Origin: Solicoccozyma terricola
Taxonomy: Eukaryota > Basidiomycota > Tremellomycetes > Filobasidiales > Piskurozymaceae
NCBI GenBank assembly: GCA_001600875.1
Contig: BCLD01000021.1
Coordinates: forward strand, 291,892 to 355,891
Reading direction: 5' to 3'
DNA: 64,000 bases
The notes beneath the pieces were generated by a model. It searched no databases and was not told the DNA's origin. It was given only the letters and a program-made list of their open reading frames with translations. A program made the translations under genes and the position numbers. Shown one piece after another: positions 1-11,600 of the stretch; positions within the stretch are counted from its first letter, which is position 1; each line of letters starts with the position of its first letter.

Positions 1-605
1 TATCTGATCATGGTGTAAGCAAGGACTGGCGAGTCAATATGATGTACCTGTTTACAGCAAGAGAGGTTAGCTAGATATATCTGAGAAACCACTGCCTAAC
101 CTACCTCATCCCGTCCATCCGGTGTAAGATGTCCTCTCCCTAACCACTCAACATACTCTCTCCCAAGTGTTCCTCTTTTCAGCAGTCGCAATGCATCAAG
201 GTTCAATGTCTTTGACGAGATCATTGGTCGATCCTTTAGTATCTGGCGGCCTTCTGGTGATGATTTGAGTTGTGCATGTAGTTGAGGGAGAAAGGTTTGG
301 GAGGATGTTTCTGAGAGTAGTCCAACAAGATCTGTTGCAGGCCAAGTATGTTAGCTGGAATTACAACTATTCCCCTCATACCCCCACACCAGCTCACCTC
401 CTCTCTTTGTGTCCATCACTCCCACTACAGCACTTCCTACCACCAGGAATGCATTCTCAAATGTGGATAATGGGATATGGCCAGGATAGTTGACAGTTGA
501 TCTTGCTTGAGTGGCTTTTTTGAGCACTGGTGCTGCTAATTGCAGCGCAGTTGCTGCTGCACTCAGACGGCCTGCAGCTTTCCAGGCTATGGAGGAGAGG
601 CCTGT
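1..605 (-). CDS. COQ4: Coq4, ubiquinone biosynthesis scaffold (3' end outside window)
   Basis: Coq4 organises the coenzyme Q synthesis complex on the matrix face of the inner mitochondrial membrane. Three exons read in one frame: 398-605, 105-331 and 1-47. Joined, they give family blocks: YPGHIPLSTFENAFLVVGSA, then a D-L-V...SETSSQTFLPQL stretch, then GREYVEWLGR...TPDGRDEV followed by HHIDSP and AYTMIRY. The N-terminal ~40 residues are rich in Ala, Lys and Ser with no acidic residue, as in a mitochondrial presequence. I chose the ATG at 605; an in-frame ATG at 713 would add 36 residues that look less like a presequence. The third exon runs off the left edge, so the C-terminus is missing. The family assignment rests on recognised motifs, not on a search. 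Confidence 0.9.
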
Positions 606-905
606 CATGATGAGGATGGATATACTGAGATGTTGGATTGATATGGTCGTTGCCAGGATATGAGGACAGTCGAAGCGGGCGAGGAAGGCCGGCGAGCATG
701 GCGTGTATGTCATCTCTCCCTAAGCATAGAGCTCCTTCGCTGGTCAAGAAGTGAAGGCACATGAAGATCTATCGGCGGCGCATCACAAATGTCGCTCCCC
801 AGGATGATAAAAGCCCAAACAAATAAAAGAAAGGAGCCAAAAAAAGAAAGCGAAGTGAAGCCGTCTCAACCCGGCTCGCAAATGGTCAGTCACAAACTTC
901 CTGCT

Positions 906-2587
906 CTAACTGAACTTCCATCTGTTGCCGCAGTTCTGTGATTTTCAAGAGGAAATCCAATCAGCCGAGAATCCCTCGCATACAAAGCAGTCGAAATAGA
1001 CGTACCGTGCATCTACGTTGTTTGTCAGACGACGCATAAGGAGTGAGAGAGTCAGCTTTCATTGGTACAAGCAGCAGGATAATATGACTTTGAGCCAAAC
1101 ATACGTCACGAAGGTCTGTCAACACCAGGCAATCGGCGTCAGCGTCCAAATCAGTAAAACCCCATCGCCACCTTGATCTACCACTCACCGTCATCGGTTC
1201 ATCAGCACTCCTCGTCTGCATCTGATAATATCTCGTCTTCCTTTGTCCACATTTGCCACACTTGAAAGCATCCGTCTCAGCATCTGTTGCACCTGCCGAT
1301 TGAGCTGCAAACATGTTTTCTCGCTCGAGTTGAGCCATTTCGGCTTTGATCGTCTCCGAGGCGAGTTGCTAGTGTGAAGAAAGAGAGATTGGTAAGGCTA
1401 TTGTGTATTGACAAGAAAGTGGGAAAAGACGAGACGAGACACGTACGTCCTTGTCGTATTCCACTAGATCTTTTGCGGCGGTTCGTCCAGTCACGATGGA
1501 ATCTCTCAAGGCCTGATTCGTCTTCTCTTTGAGACTGAGGAAGAGTTCACGGTTCTCTGTTGAATGAAATACCAGATCTCAACATTTCCATGCGGCGGTA
1601 GAGAGCAGACGAGGCAGAACTCAATAGAACTAACTCTGTCTGTACTTGTCGTCTACCTGTTCCCCAACTTTTTCATAAATCGCTTGTTCAATCGCCACAG
1701 CCCTCTCCACTATTACAACATTCTCTGCAACCACACTCTGTCTTATCAGCTCCATTCAGTCGTGGTGATCTATTGAATACCACTCACCAGCTAAACTATC
1801 GAAACATAACGCATCGTAATACATCGTACACCCTCGTATTCTTATCTTCTTATCAGCATCGGATTTCACTGAGGCAGGCTCTAGACCTGAGGGATGATCA
1901 GACTTTGCGTCTCGAGGAGTAGTGCGTTCTTGAGTGATGATGGTGGATAATTTCCGGGGCTGGGGTGGAGGAGGAGCTGGATCAGATTTTGAGGATGAAG
2001 GAGCTGGCGATGGTTTTGAAGAATCTGAGGGAAGATCGATTGCACATTTTGATCAGCAATGAATAGCGAGATAGAACGGGAGAGTTAAAAACCACCCCTC
2101 ACCCTTTCCATCTCTATCCTTCTTCAATCCATCTTCAACCTTCAACTTCTTCTTCCCTTCTCCCTCTTCATCCCCTCTTTTCCTCTTCTTGTTCGCGTCT
2201 ACAGCTTCTTTCCATTTCGCTACGATCTTATCAGCCAACGATGAAATCTCCGTTATTGGGTTCTTCTTGAGCTTGTTGATGACTGCGCCGGCTTTGGTTG
2301 CCTGGAGCGAAAGAAGGTATCAGAATTCCCTGGCCCTTTCCTTCATTGACTGGCCGGGCGGCACTCACTCGCAGAGCATCCTCGGACGGTGGAGCAGCAG
2401 CATGTAGCTCTTTCATCAACCTGACGGCGTCCTATACAACCACAACAACCACAAGGAAGCGTGTTCGATGGAGTCAGAGTCAGGGACTCTGGCGTCGCTT
2501 TGGGAACAGCTGCAAGCTCACCTCATTCTTATTCGTTTGGATCGCTGTGTTGATTTTGTCGACAAACGACTTGAGAGCTGGATCCAT
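906..2587 (-). CDS. DST1: Transcription elongation factor TFIIS
   Basis: TFIIS rescues backtracked RNA polymerase II by stimulating transcript cleavage. Ten exons (2522-2587, 2369-2431, 2103-2301, 1788-2024, 1635-1724, 1447-1556, 1189-1368, 1105-1115, 1006-1012, 906-935) sum to 993 nt, giving 330 residues. Domain I is the N-terminal helical bundle (ALRATKAGAVINKLKKNP). A basic, Pro/Ser-rich linker follows, then the central polymerase-binding domain (KNRELFLSLKEKTNQALRD). The C-terminal zinc ribbon starts with CGKCGQRKTRYYQMQTRSADEP and ends TFVTCTNCGNRWKFS. The ribbon holds the acidic hairpin Asp-Glu and all four Cys. Two consecutive micro-exons of 11 and 7 nt carry the second Cys pair region. 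The start at 2587 leaves a 246-bp divergent promoter shared with GPI1. Confidence 0.93.
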
Positions 2588-2833
2588 GAGTGAGGAGACG
2601 GGGGTGGGGACAGGTGATGGTGTAGGATGCTGAGGCTGTGGTTGGTTGGTTGAGGATGTTCTGTTGCCAGTAGTTGATGAAAGTGCGACCCTGCTCGCCC
2701 TGCTCGCCCTGCTGAGAGTGACGTGGCATTTGTTGACGCGGGCGAGTGAGTTAGTGACCAGCATCCCCCCCGCCCACCACCCTCGTATCCCATCCACCTC
2801 GTCGGCTACTCAGCTCAGCGCAGGCATGTGAGC

Positions 2834-5296
2834 ATGCTCACCCGTGTCTTCCTCCCACGGCACGGTCTCCAAGCACCCGGAGACCTTCTTGGATGGAGGG
2901 CAGGCGATCAGTGGGTGTGTGTGGCAGCGGTGTGTCCGGAAGGTAGAGCGGTGAGTTCCCAAGTGTCTATTTCCTGTCATCCATATATGAAAGATGCTGA
3001 TATAGCGACGGACGGTGGTAGGACGATTTCAAGAAACTCGACCACGACGGGTATTTTTCAGAACTTGCGATCGTAGGGAGGTGTCATTCGTCACCTACTG
3101 ATCTCAACAAAGTCACCGACTTCATCCAACTCGTAACAGACAACAAGGGCCGTATCACATCACAGTACGTCTCTCACCAACAATCGGGCTTGCCTTCAAA
3201 TCTGACCAATTACATGGAATGCGCAGCAATATTACCACTTCTATTATATTCTTCTCCCCACCAAACACCCACCGACTTCGTTACTTTTCCTTGATACCTA
3301 TAAACCTAGCTACACTCCCGCCGACTACAGAAACGGTGGCGTTGTCCACTAAACTCTCACAGATGGAAGAGGTATGGAAAGATCCCAGAGAAGAGGTTAA
3401 AGAAGTCGATCAAAGGCTGGAAGTGGTGTTACGGAGAATGAACAAAGTACAGGAATTGCAAAACGCCTGTAGAAAGCTTCAACGGGAGGAGAGGGTCCAT
3501 ATAATAGATGGTACAAGCGGGACCGTCAGAGAATCTTCGGTGGTGTTCAAGTTGTTGGAGAGCGTTGCGAGGGGGCTGGAAACACTTGTGAAGATTGGAA
3601 GATATCCGTTGTTTCAATCTGAGGAAGAAGGCATCAGTCTCGCGACATTATCAGCGACTTGTGAGTGAGGTGTCGATCATGTCCTATATCAAACTCTCAT
3701 GAACCCATCTTGGTGTCGATCAGGTTCTCAACTTTGTATTCGTCTAGAGCAGCTAAGTAGGATGCCGAGGGAATGGAAAGCAACTAGAAGGACGGATGGC
3801 GGTGTGCATGCTCGGAATGGAGCTTATATCCAGTAAGTTTATGGTATACTTCCACTCGCAATGTCATCCATCGCTGACGAAAACCTATCAGCTTTTACAA
3901 TACTGTCTGGCTGATTGCGGCGAGTGTTGCATATGGTTCTGAATGAGAGCGTGTCAGCTTATGGTGTTGCTCGAATATAGAATGATATCATAGTGGGAAT
4001 AGCAATCAGTTCGGTCATACACGAGTTCGTAGACATCATATCAACTACAATCAGTAATACCACCCAGGTCAGTGACATTTTCACCATACACGGGATCTCC
4101 AATTGATTGGAACGATAAATGTGTTAGACGTATGCGGTAGATGCAGTTCAGAATGCGTTGGCTTGGCTTGACGATTGGCCCGTCGGATTGAAGTTGAATA
4201 CACCGCTTAGTCGGCTCTATTGTGATTTGCTGGGAAATATGACAGGGACATGGGGATGTGAGTGGATATTCTTTTCGCGAAGAGCGGTGGTCCAGTCAGT
4301 ACCTGACAATTTCTTCCGAAAATTAGCCTACATGCAACATCTTCAACCGACTCTTGGTCTCCACCTCATCCTTATTATCGCTTTGTTCTCCAATCTCGGC
4401 GCTACATTCTTTATCTGCCTTGTCTCCGACCTGTTCAACCTCATCACGCTCCACCTCCGAGTAGCGTCGATCCTCGTCGCCCAAGCCTACAGATGGGAAA
4501 TGACTTCATTGTATTCGTTGTGGAATCTCTTCAGAGGTGAGCAGGCTCCGCGAGATAGCACGCCGAGGTGGATGCTGGTCTGACTTATTTGATGTGCGGG
4601 GAAAGGGAAACGTTGGAATGCATTGAGAGATCGAGTTGATTCCTATGATTACGATCTGGATCAGCTGTTCCTCGGGACATTACTCTTTACGATTTCTCTC
4701 TTTTTGCTACCGACCGTTTTAACCTATTACTCCTTCTTTGTGATGGTGAGCACTTGATTGAAGCTCTTGCGTGCCGATGATATACCTGATGAATAACATG
4801 CTCTTGCAGATTCGGCTGATCGTGCTTGGTTTCCAAGCGACCAGCGAAACCATTCTGGCGTCGTTCAATACTTTCCCGCTGTTTGCGGTCATGCTAAGAC
4901 TGAAGGAGCCATCGCGGATACCGGGTGAGCATACATGCCTGCGCCTTCGGGAGTCAGGCGTCTTGCTAACAAGTGAGGGGTATGACAGGTGGCATTCGAT
5001 TTATTCTACGACCTTGCCAAAGTGCCGGCATTCCATGCCTGGACCTTCAGGTGAGTGCAGGTCACCACCTCCTCTGTAACACAGCTTCCTAAATACCCTC
5101 CATCCTGATCTTTAGAGCATGCCAGTATCGTTCGCTCAAATATTTGCGAGGTTCGGTAAGCTACTGCCCACATACAGTCAAGCATGCTGGTGCTAACGAT
5201 GTGACCCGTCGGTCTTCAGGCGAAGCTTGGAGGTCGTTATCATCATCCTATGCTCCATCCCGAGTAGCACAAAGAATCGCAAAGGGCCGACTGTGA
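2834..5296 (+). CDS. GPI1: Gpi1/PIG-Q, subunit of the GPI-N-acetylglucosaminyltransferase
   Basis: Gpi1 is a membrane subunit of the ER enzyme that adds GlcNAc to phosphatidylinositol, the first step of GPI-anchor synthesis. Thirteen exons (2834-2942, 3062-3164, 3227-3660, 3724-3832, 3892-3919, 3981-4067, 4128-4257, 4327-4536, 4606-4745, 4810-4924, 4989-5050, 5116-5155, 5220-5296) total 1644 nt, 547 residues. Diagnostic blocks are the VWLIANDIIVG stretch, [13 protein letters not shown], several hydrophobic spans (4330-4500, 4660-4760), and the C-terminal GFQATSE...FNTFPLFA with [11 protein letters not shown]. Intron 5 appears to start with GC (3920) rather than GT. The intron 4258-4326 is 69 nt and in frame, so it could be retained; its donor and a CTGAC branch site favour splicing. 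The GPI-anchored wall protein at 21.4 kb would be a client of this pathway. Confidence 0.92.
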
Positions 5297-5381
5297 TATT
5301 CCGCATGCAGGCCAACAACAAAGGCAATGCATATAGGCTTTATAATGGTTTACAATTCCAGGCTTGACAGGTAGATGTCAC

Positions 5382-8204
5382 CTATGGGTCATGTTGATCT
5401 GGCCTTGGCGTCCGGGAGCCTTCCTCCTCGTCGTACTCGCCGGTTGCACCAGCGCGAGCATTCTCTTCTCCCTCGTCCTCGAGGAAGTCATCGTGGTATT
5501 TGAGAGCGCTGGCCTCGTCTGCCTCTTCGTAATCCTCATCTTCGCTTTCCCCTTCTGCGAAAGCGTCATACAAAACCTTACTGGTGCCGGACACGCCCTC
5601 GTCGCCACCCATCAGCTTCTGTCGGCCCCGGCTCAGCAGACCCATCTGGACATCTTCGCCCACAGGCTCATATGCACCGCGCTCGCCTCCGTTGAGTTGG
5701 TCAAAGAGTTTCCGTCTACGGCCACGAGTGCGAATGATAAAGAAGCCAGTGGCAGTTGCAGCAGCGAGTAGTATGAAGCCAGCAGCACCAAAAATCCACG
5801 TTGAGCTGGTGGTCAGCGACATGATGTTGTCAAAGAAGCCTTCATCGTCCACACCGGCAGACACCCCACCAGTCTCGGTTGGTTCTGCGATGTCCTCGCC
5901 AGATCCAGTTTCTTGAGGCTTGGTGAGTCCCGGTTTATCGGCTTCGCCCTCGGCAGTGCCATGATCCCCTGGTAGATTAGCGGTCGGCTTCGTGTGCTGC
6001 TTAGATCCGGTCTGCTCCTCGTCTGGTTGACCATCAATTGCTAGGGCCCAAGGCTTAGCGGCAGCGGCATCGACAGCTGATCCCCACAACTGAAGAGACC
6101 AAGCCTTAAAGCGGCCGACCTGTTCAACGTTTACAGCGTCCTTGACCTTGATTTTCCAAGTACCGACAGGGTCCTCGCCCCTAGAAAGGATGAGCGACTC
6201 GTCAGCTCGAAGACATTCTTGGGTGCGCGCTGAATACTTACCAGTGCTTCAACGTCATGAACTTCCACCCAGGATATCCGGTATTGGCATTGTCAAATCG
6301 TCGTTGTCTCGCGAGCACGCTAGTTATCCCATTCGGACTTATGAGCTCGACGTCGACATCACCACGTCGCTGATGGTCGATCCAAACGCGGACTGTGACG
6401 TGTTCGAGGGCTTCAAAGTTGAATTCCTTCAGCATGGCTTCGGTAACCTCGAAAGTGGACTCCAAGCCTCCCTCCGTGATGTAAGACCCCAGTTGGACAG
6501 GCGAGTCGTTTTCGGCCGGTTCTTCGATGCCCTCCTCATTCACGTACTCGCCATCTATCATCTGCCCGTCTCCGAGCCCTTCCTGCCGTTTTCGTTGCAG
6601 CGAAGGGATGGGTGTATATGGCATGATCACAGCCGGCGAATCGAACCACGCTTGAGGCTTGACAAGCTCCCACCGCTCTGCAGCCTCGACCAATAGCCCG
6701 GCATCGATACGTCCATATCCATACTTGTAGCTGAATTTCCTGCCACTGGCTGTATTCTCCCAATCTGGGTCATCAGGGTTGAAAAAGACCGAATTTTGAA
6801 CCATGAGATGTTGGACATCCCTCCAGGTGAGGTCTGGACGGACTTGCAGCGCGAGGGCAATCACACCAACTGCTAATGGAGCAGCAGCTGACGTTCCTCC
6901 GTGTATGTTCGTGCACTTGTTTCTGCCAACATCGGTAGTATGAATGTGATCTCCAGATCCGGAAGATGGTGCGACGGCAAGCATGGCTGCGCACAACTCG
7001 GAATAATACGGATGAAGACCCTTCCTGTCCATTGCTCCGATTGTGATTGAGAAGATCGAGTTTGTATATCCGTCGAAATTGCATTGATCGTCTAATCCAC
7101 CTCCGTTGCCAGCAGCAAAGACGAATATCGAACCTTTCCCATCTCGACCGTTCTGCACGCCATTCACCATCGCCTTGATGATCAACCCTTCTGGAGCTTC
7201 CATTGATTTACCGTCATCCGATGGTCCCCATGAGCAGCTGTAGATATCATTATCTTGATATTTATAATTTAAAGCTGCAGCCTCGTCGGCGTCCGAGATT
7301 GGACCGGAAAGAATGCGTAAACCTGCGATTTTGGATCTGTAGGCTACTCCAACGCCACAGACGTCGTTTGGGACAGCTGCGATTTCACCAGCGCATCGCG
7401 TGCCGTGTTGGTCGTCGGATAAACGAGGTTCAGGTAGTGGGGTGTGGTCGTTGAAATCGTATGAGCCTTCAGCGTACTTGATTGGGCGCCAACGAAGTCA
7501 AAAGTAAGTCAACCAAAGGTGATATCCGCTGGATTTGCTCCTTTGCCGGCGGCGGCAAGAAAACTCACAAAGTTGTCCGCCAAGTCATCACTATGCATGT
7601 CTAAACCATCATCGATAATGGCTACTTTTACTCCTCTACCATCCACACCTCTACTCCATAAGCCTGTCACATTCAATTCAATATCTGGCCTTTGCGTGTT
7701 GATGAGATGCCACTGTTCTGGAAACATGGGATCAAGGAGTTGCAAAGTTGACTGAGCGAATTCCAACTCTCGAGAATCTGGAGTTGGTTCGTCATCTCGT
7801 TCTTTTGGGGAGGAGGACAGAACACGCTTGGTTCGTGCTCGAGTTGGTAGATGGGTGAGTGATCGGAGGGTATTTGAAGATGTGAGAGATCGTTTGGTCT
7901 GTGAGGTCTGGAGGGAGTTCCACCGTGTGAGAACTGGATCCTCTCCGTCTCTCCGCACTAGATCTCCTTTTGCCGCTCGGACTAGCCAGTGACCTTTCAG
8001 CTCCCCAATTTGTTCAACAAGTTCTGCGCCGATTGACGAAGCGATACCTTGAGCAACATCGGTAGAAAGGTCGGGTGATAATTCGAGGGAATAGTAGTGA
8101 TGCGTGGAGTAGGTTCGTTTGGCGGGTGTAGCGAGAGACGATCCAGAAAAGGTGCCAAGGAGGAAGAGGTGGATTAGGAGGTTACGGGAGTTGAATCCGA
8201 CCAT
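5382..8204 (-). CDS. KEX2: Kexin, late-Golgi proprotein convertase
   Basis: Kex2 is a calcium-dependent subtilase that cuts secreted precursors after paired basic residues in the late Golgi. Three exons (7569-8204, 6242-7476, 5382-6180) give 2670 nt, 889 residues. In order: a signal peptide; a propeptide with a likely autocleavage Lys-Arg near residue 127; catalytic Asp in AIIDDGLDM (~198); catalytic His in DQHGTRCAGE (~236); oxyanion Asn in FAAGNGGG; nucleophile Ser in GGTSAAAPLAVGV; a P-domain ending GTWKIKVKDAV; a Ser/acidic linker; one transmembrane helix (around 5770-5830); and a cytosolic tail rich in Glu/Asp with Tyr residues that could act as Golgi-retrieval signals. All catalytic residues are present. 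It has far fewer introns than its neighbours and ends 85 bp from the convergent GPI1. Confidence 0.96.
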
Positions 8205-8601
8205 TGCTGCTGTTCAGTCGGGCGGTGCCAGTCCGACGAGGTGGTTTCGGTGAGCAGTGGACGTTTCAGTGTGGGATGTCGACACCGTCCACGATTCAAG
8301 GTGGCTTGGAGGGATCTTTCCAAGGGAACTGGTGTGGTGTGGGTGAGGTGAAGTGTTGAGTGCGCTCTTGCGGATGACGGGTGAGCTACCTCGAGCCATG
8401 GTCGTGGAGCCTGGAGAGGACGGTGGACAACATCCGATATCATTTATCATTTGACACGTCATCATCTTGTCGTCGGGCTCGTCCCTCATCCTCCCATGGC
8501 CCATCCATTCAGTGTTCCTACGACAGGAGTGCATGCGGTACCTCCTCTCTCATACACCCTCCACGTCTCCTCCACGTCCTCATCCCACTCCCTCCTCCAC
8601 G
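8205..8601. promoter_or_regulatory. Divergent promoter region, KEX2 / NUP133
   Basis: This 397-bp spacer separates the KEX2 start (minus) from the NUP133 start (plus). It is rich in CT and CA runs and has no convincing TATA box. I see no gene in it. Confidence 0.5.
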
Positions 8602-11600
8602 ATGTTCGCATCACCCTACGGCACTCCTCGTGCAAAACGTCGCGCAGCAGCTCCGGGAACCACACCGTCCCGACTTACACCTGGGCTTGCTCGGTCCACA
8701 CGACGGTCCCCTTCCCTCGCTCCCTCTACGTCAGGACATTTGGTGCCTCCCTCACCTTCCGTCGGAAGATCACGTTACACAGCGAGCGAGAGAGATCAGT
8801 CACCTGCTTTTCCAAGGGAAGATCTTGCAGCGAGACGAGCAACAAGCACGGGTGCGGTGTTTCTTCAGGATGAAACCAGTAGAGTCATGTCGTTTGGTGA
8901 CTTGCCGGTGGACGTTCAGAGGGATTTGACGGATGACGAGGATCGTGAGTCTGGAAATGCGAGGATGATGGAGTTGAAATAATGCTGAATGTCCTTGAAT
9001 CGGAATGTTGTAGACCTATATGTCAATCCAGTTCGTGCTGAGCTAGATGAGGTCTCTGGTCATGCAGCACTCGTCACCTCGAGTGCATGCTATGTCTGGA
9101 ATTACGTCAAAGTGAGCTAGCTACCTCTGCGGAGTCTATTTCGTACAGGGATTCCGCTCAGCCGAATTCCCACCCACCCTTCCCACATCTCCAGTTCACA
9201 TCGACAGCTCCAACATGTTACACCTTCCCTTACCCCCACTTCCTCCCTCACTCCGCCAACCCTGAGATACCATTCGTCCGTCTCGTTTCGCATGGTCCCA
9301 GCTCTTCCCGAGAACCCGGACTACTTCTCGCCTTCCCTTCCGGAAAGATCTGGTATTGGGACAATGTGTCGATCGCGCTCACTTTTAGATGGCCGTCTTC
9401 GGGGAAGGGTGGGAGCGTGAGGAGTGGGATGTTGGGAAGCACTGGGCAAGGGATGGGACCGGTCAAAGGGACGGAGAAGGTGCTGTCGATGGAGGTGGAT
9501 GAAGGGGTTGAAGATCAGGTTGCAGACGTTTGGGTTACGGAGGTGAGTGTCGCTTGCTAGCGATCAATTTACCGTTCGGTCTTTTGATACCATCGCTTCT
9601 CCATAGTCTGGTTCCTATATAATTACAACCGCACATGCGCGTCTTCACCTTCTCACCCTTCATTCCTCCTCTGGGATCCCTTCCCTCGTAACTCAACCTT
9701 TCTCTCTCCCGCGCGGAGCCAACTTCTTCCGCTCAGCTCAGACAAAGGTCTTTGCTGGATATCTTGCGAGTACAGATCAGAGTTGGAGGATCAACAGTAC
9801 GTGTGGTGGGGAAAAGGTGTGGGTTGCGAATGGTAGGCTGGTTCAAGGGTGGAAAGTGAATGGTGGAGTGCCCAAGGTGAGTTTTAGGCGAGACCGTTTC
9901 GCTGTGATATAGACATCCTGATATAAGAATGGGGTGCTATGCAGTTCTCAAGCGAGCATGTGTTTGAGAGCGTCATTCGTGTCGGTCAAGAAGGTGCCGA
10001 AATGGACGATTTGCAGGATATGAGTATCTTATCGTTGTCGTCGCTATCGTGAGTGCTGCTTCAATAGCTTCAATGTCTCCTTGGCACCGATCTCCTCACC
10101 GAATCGCACCGACCTTAATCCCTAGTGACGGCAACGTCGCCGTGCTTTTCTCATACTTTTCGACATCGGGCTCTTCAGAGGACGGTTCGGCTCTTTTGTC
10201 CTACGCCGTGGCTGTGCTGAAGCCAGATTCTTCTAATGAAGATGGAGGAGACGGCCTGAGTCTTGTGAACTTGCTGCGGCTCCCATACCGATCTGTGAGT
10301 GTGGACGTAGTTCAATGCGGAAGACAGATGCTGACATCATGCAACGGATAAAGCACGCCGATCTCAGACATGTTCAGCAGCCAAGACTGATCGTTCCTGG
10401 AGAGGGACATATCGCATTCGCCTTATTCTCGGAGGCTATCGTGGCCGTTTCTCTGGGAGGAGGTGAGTCCTTCGGGTCATATGCTCAATTGACAAACACT
10501 GATCACAGCATATGATCGTTAAAGGCATCTCTTATGATCACGTCATCACTCTCAAAGATCCCGCCCATAATGTCTTTCTCGGCTCTGAACGTGGCCATGG
10601 CAACAACAGGGGTGATCATGTGGCCAGGCTCTTGACTGTCGCCTCAGGGAGTGGATTAATTGGATTTGAGGTCGACTGGAACAAGTTGGCCGAGCCGTCG
10701 TTCAGGTGGGTGAAAAGGATGGCTGGAGAGGATGGCTGATGGCTACGCATTCCATGCTAAAAAAAATTGACTTGTACCCAGCTCGAAAAGCACGTCTCAG
10801 AATTCACAGCTCAAGTCAAAAATCGAGCAGGCGGTGTTCTTTGGTGCGAATGAAGAGGTGGGGACCATGCCTTGTGAACGCCATGACTGGGGTGCGCGAG
10901 GCTCACGCGTTTTGATGTCTCGTAGAACCCTCTGTCTTTCGAACTTCATACAGGGTTCAAGGGCTCGTTGGACTGGGCCGCCAACGAGGTCTCAAAGTCC
11001 ATTCTCATAAGCAGTGGGTTACCCCACCATTTCTCTCGACCCACAGCCTACGAGTCCTGGCTCACTTGCGCTGCCGTCATATCCCACAGCTTCACCGTAC
11101 AGCAAGATCAGCCCGGATATCGGATCTACTCTCGCTGATCGCGCCCTTCGCTTGCGGGCTCTAATCACCTTCATCCGACAAAATGGTCTCCTCGAAACGC
11201 TAGATCAGCCATGTCTTCGAGGACTCTCAACCCACTCCGAAATTGTAGCTGCAGCCCAAAGCTTGTGGAATTATCAAAATGACGACAGACGCATGAGGTG
11301 GGTCTGTACTTCTGCTGTCACATGCCTACAGAGCATTGACGGAAATGTGAAATCGCAGTCAAACGGGTCTGCGGTTGCCAGTGTCGATATTGGCAGACTC
11401 GATACATGGTTATTTGACTAGAGTTGGGGCAGACAAGGGAACAGACGCTATCAGGTCGTTCTTCGTCTTCCATGTGAGTACTCAATCTGCCTTTTGTGAC
11501 CTGCAGGCTCATCTCGTGGATATGCAACGCAGATCGCAGATATAGATGCAATCCTGAATGAAGTGTACGAAACTCTGAGAGCGCAGTACGACCGGTCCAG

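Noticed and set aside
2838..3076. Frame reading through the first GPI1 donor region
   Set aside because: The continuation after 2942 loses similarity; splicing to 3062 in phase 1 gives a better frame.
11474..11506. 33-nt intron in NUP133
   Set aside because: It has GT-AG ends but is in frame and shorter than any secure intron here; left undecided in the gene model.
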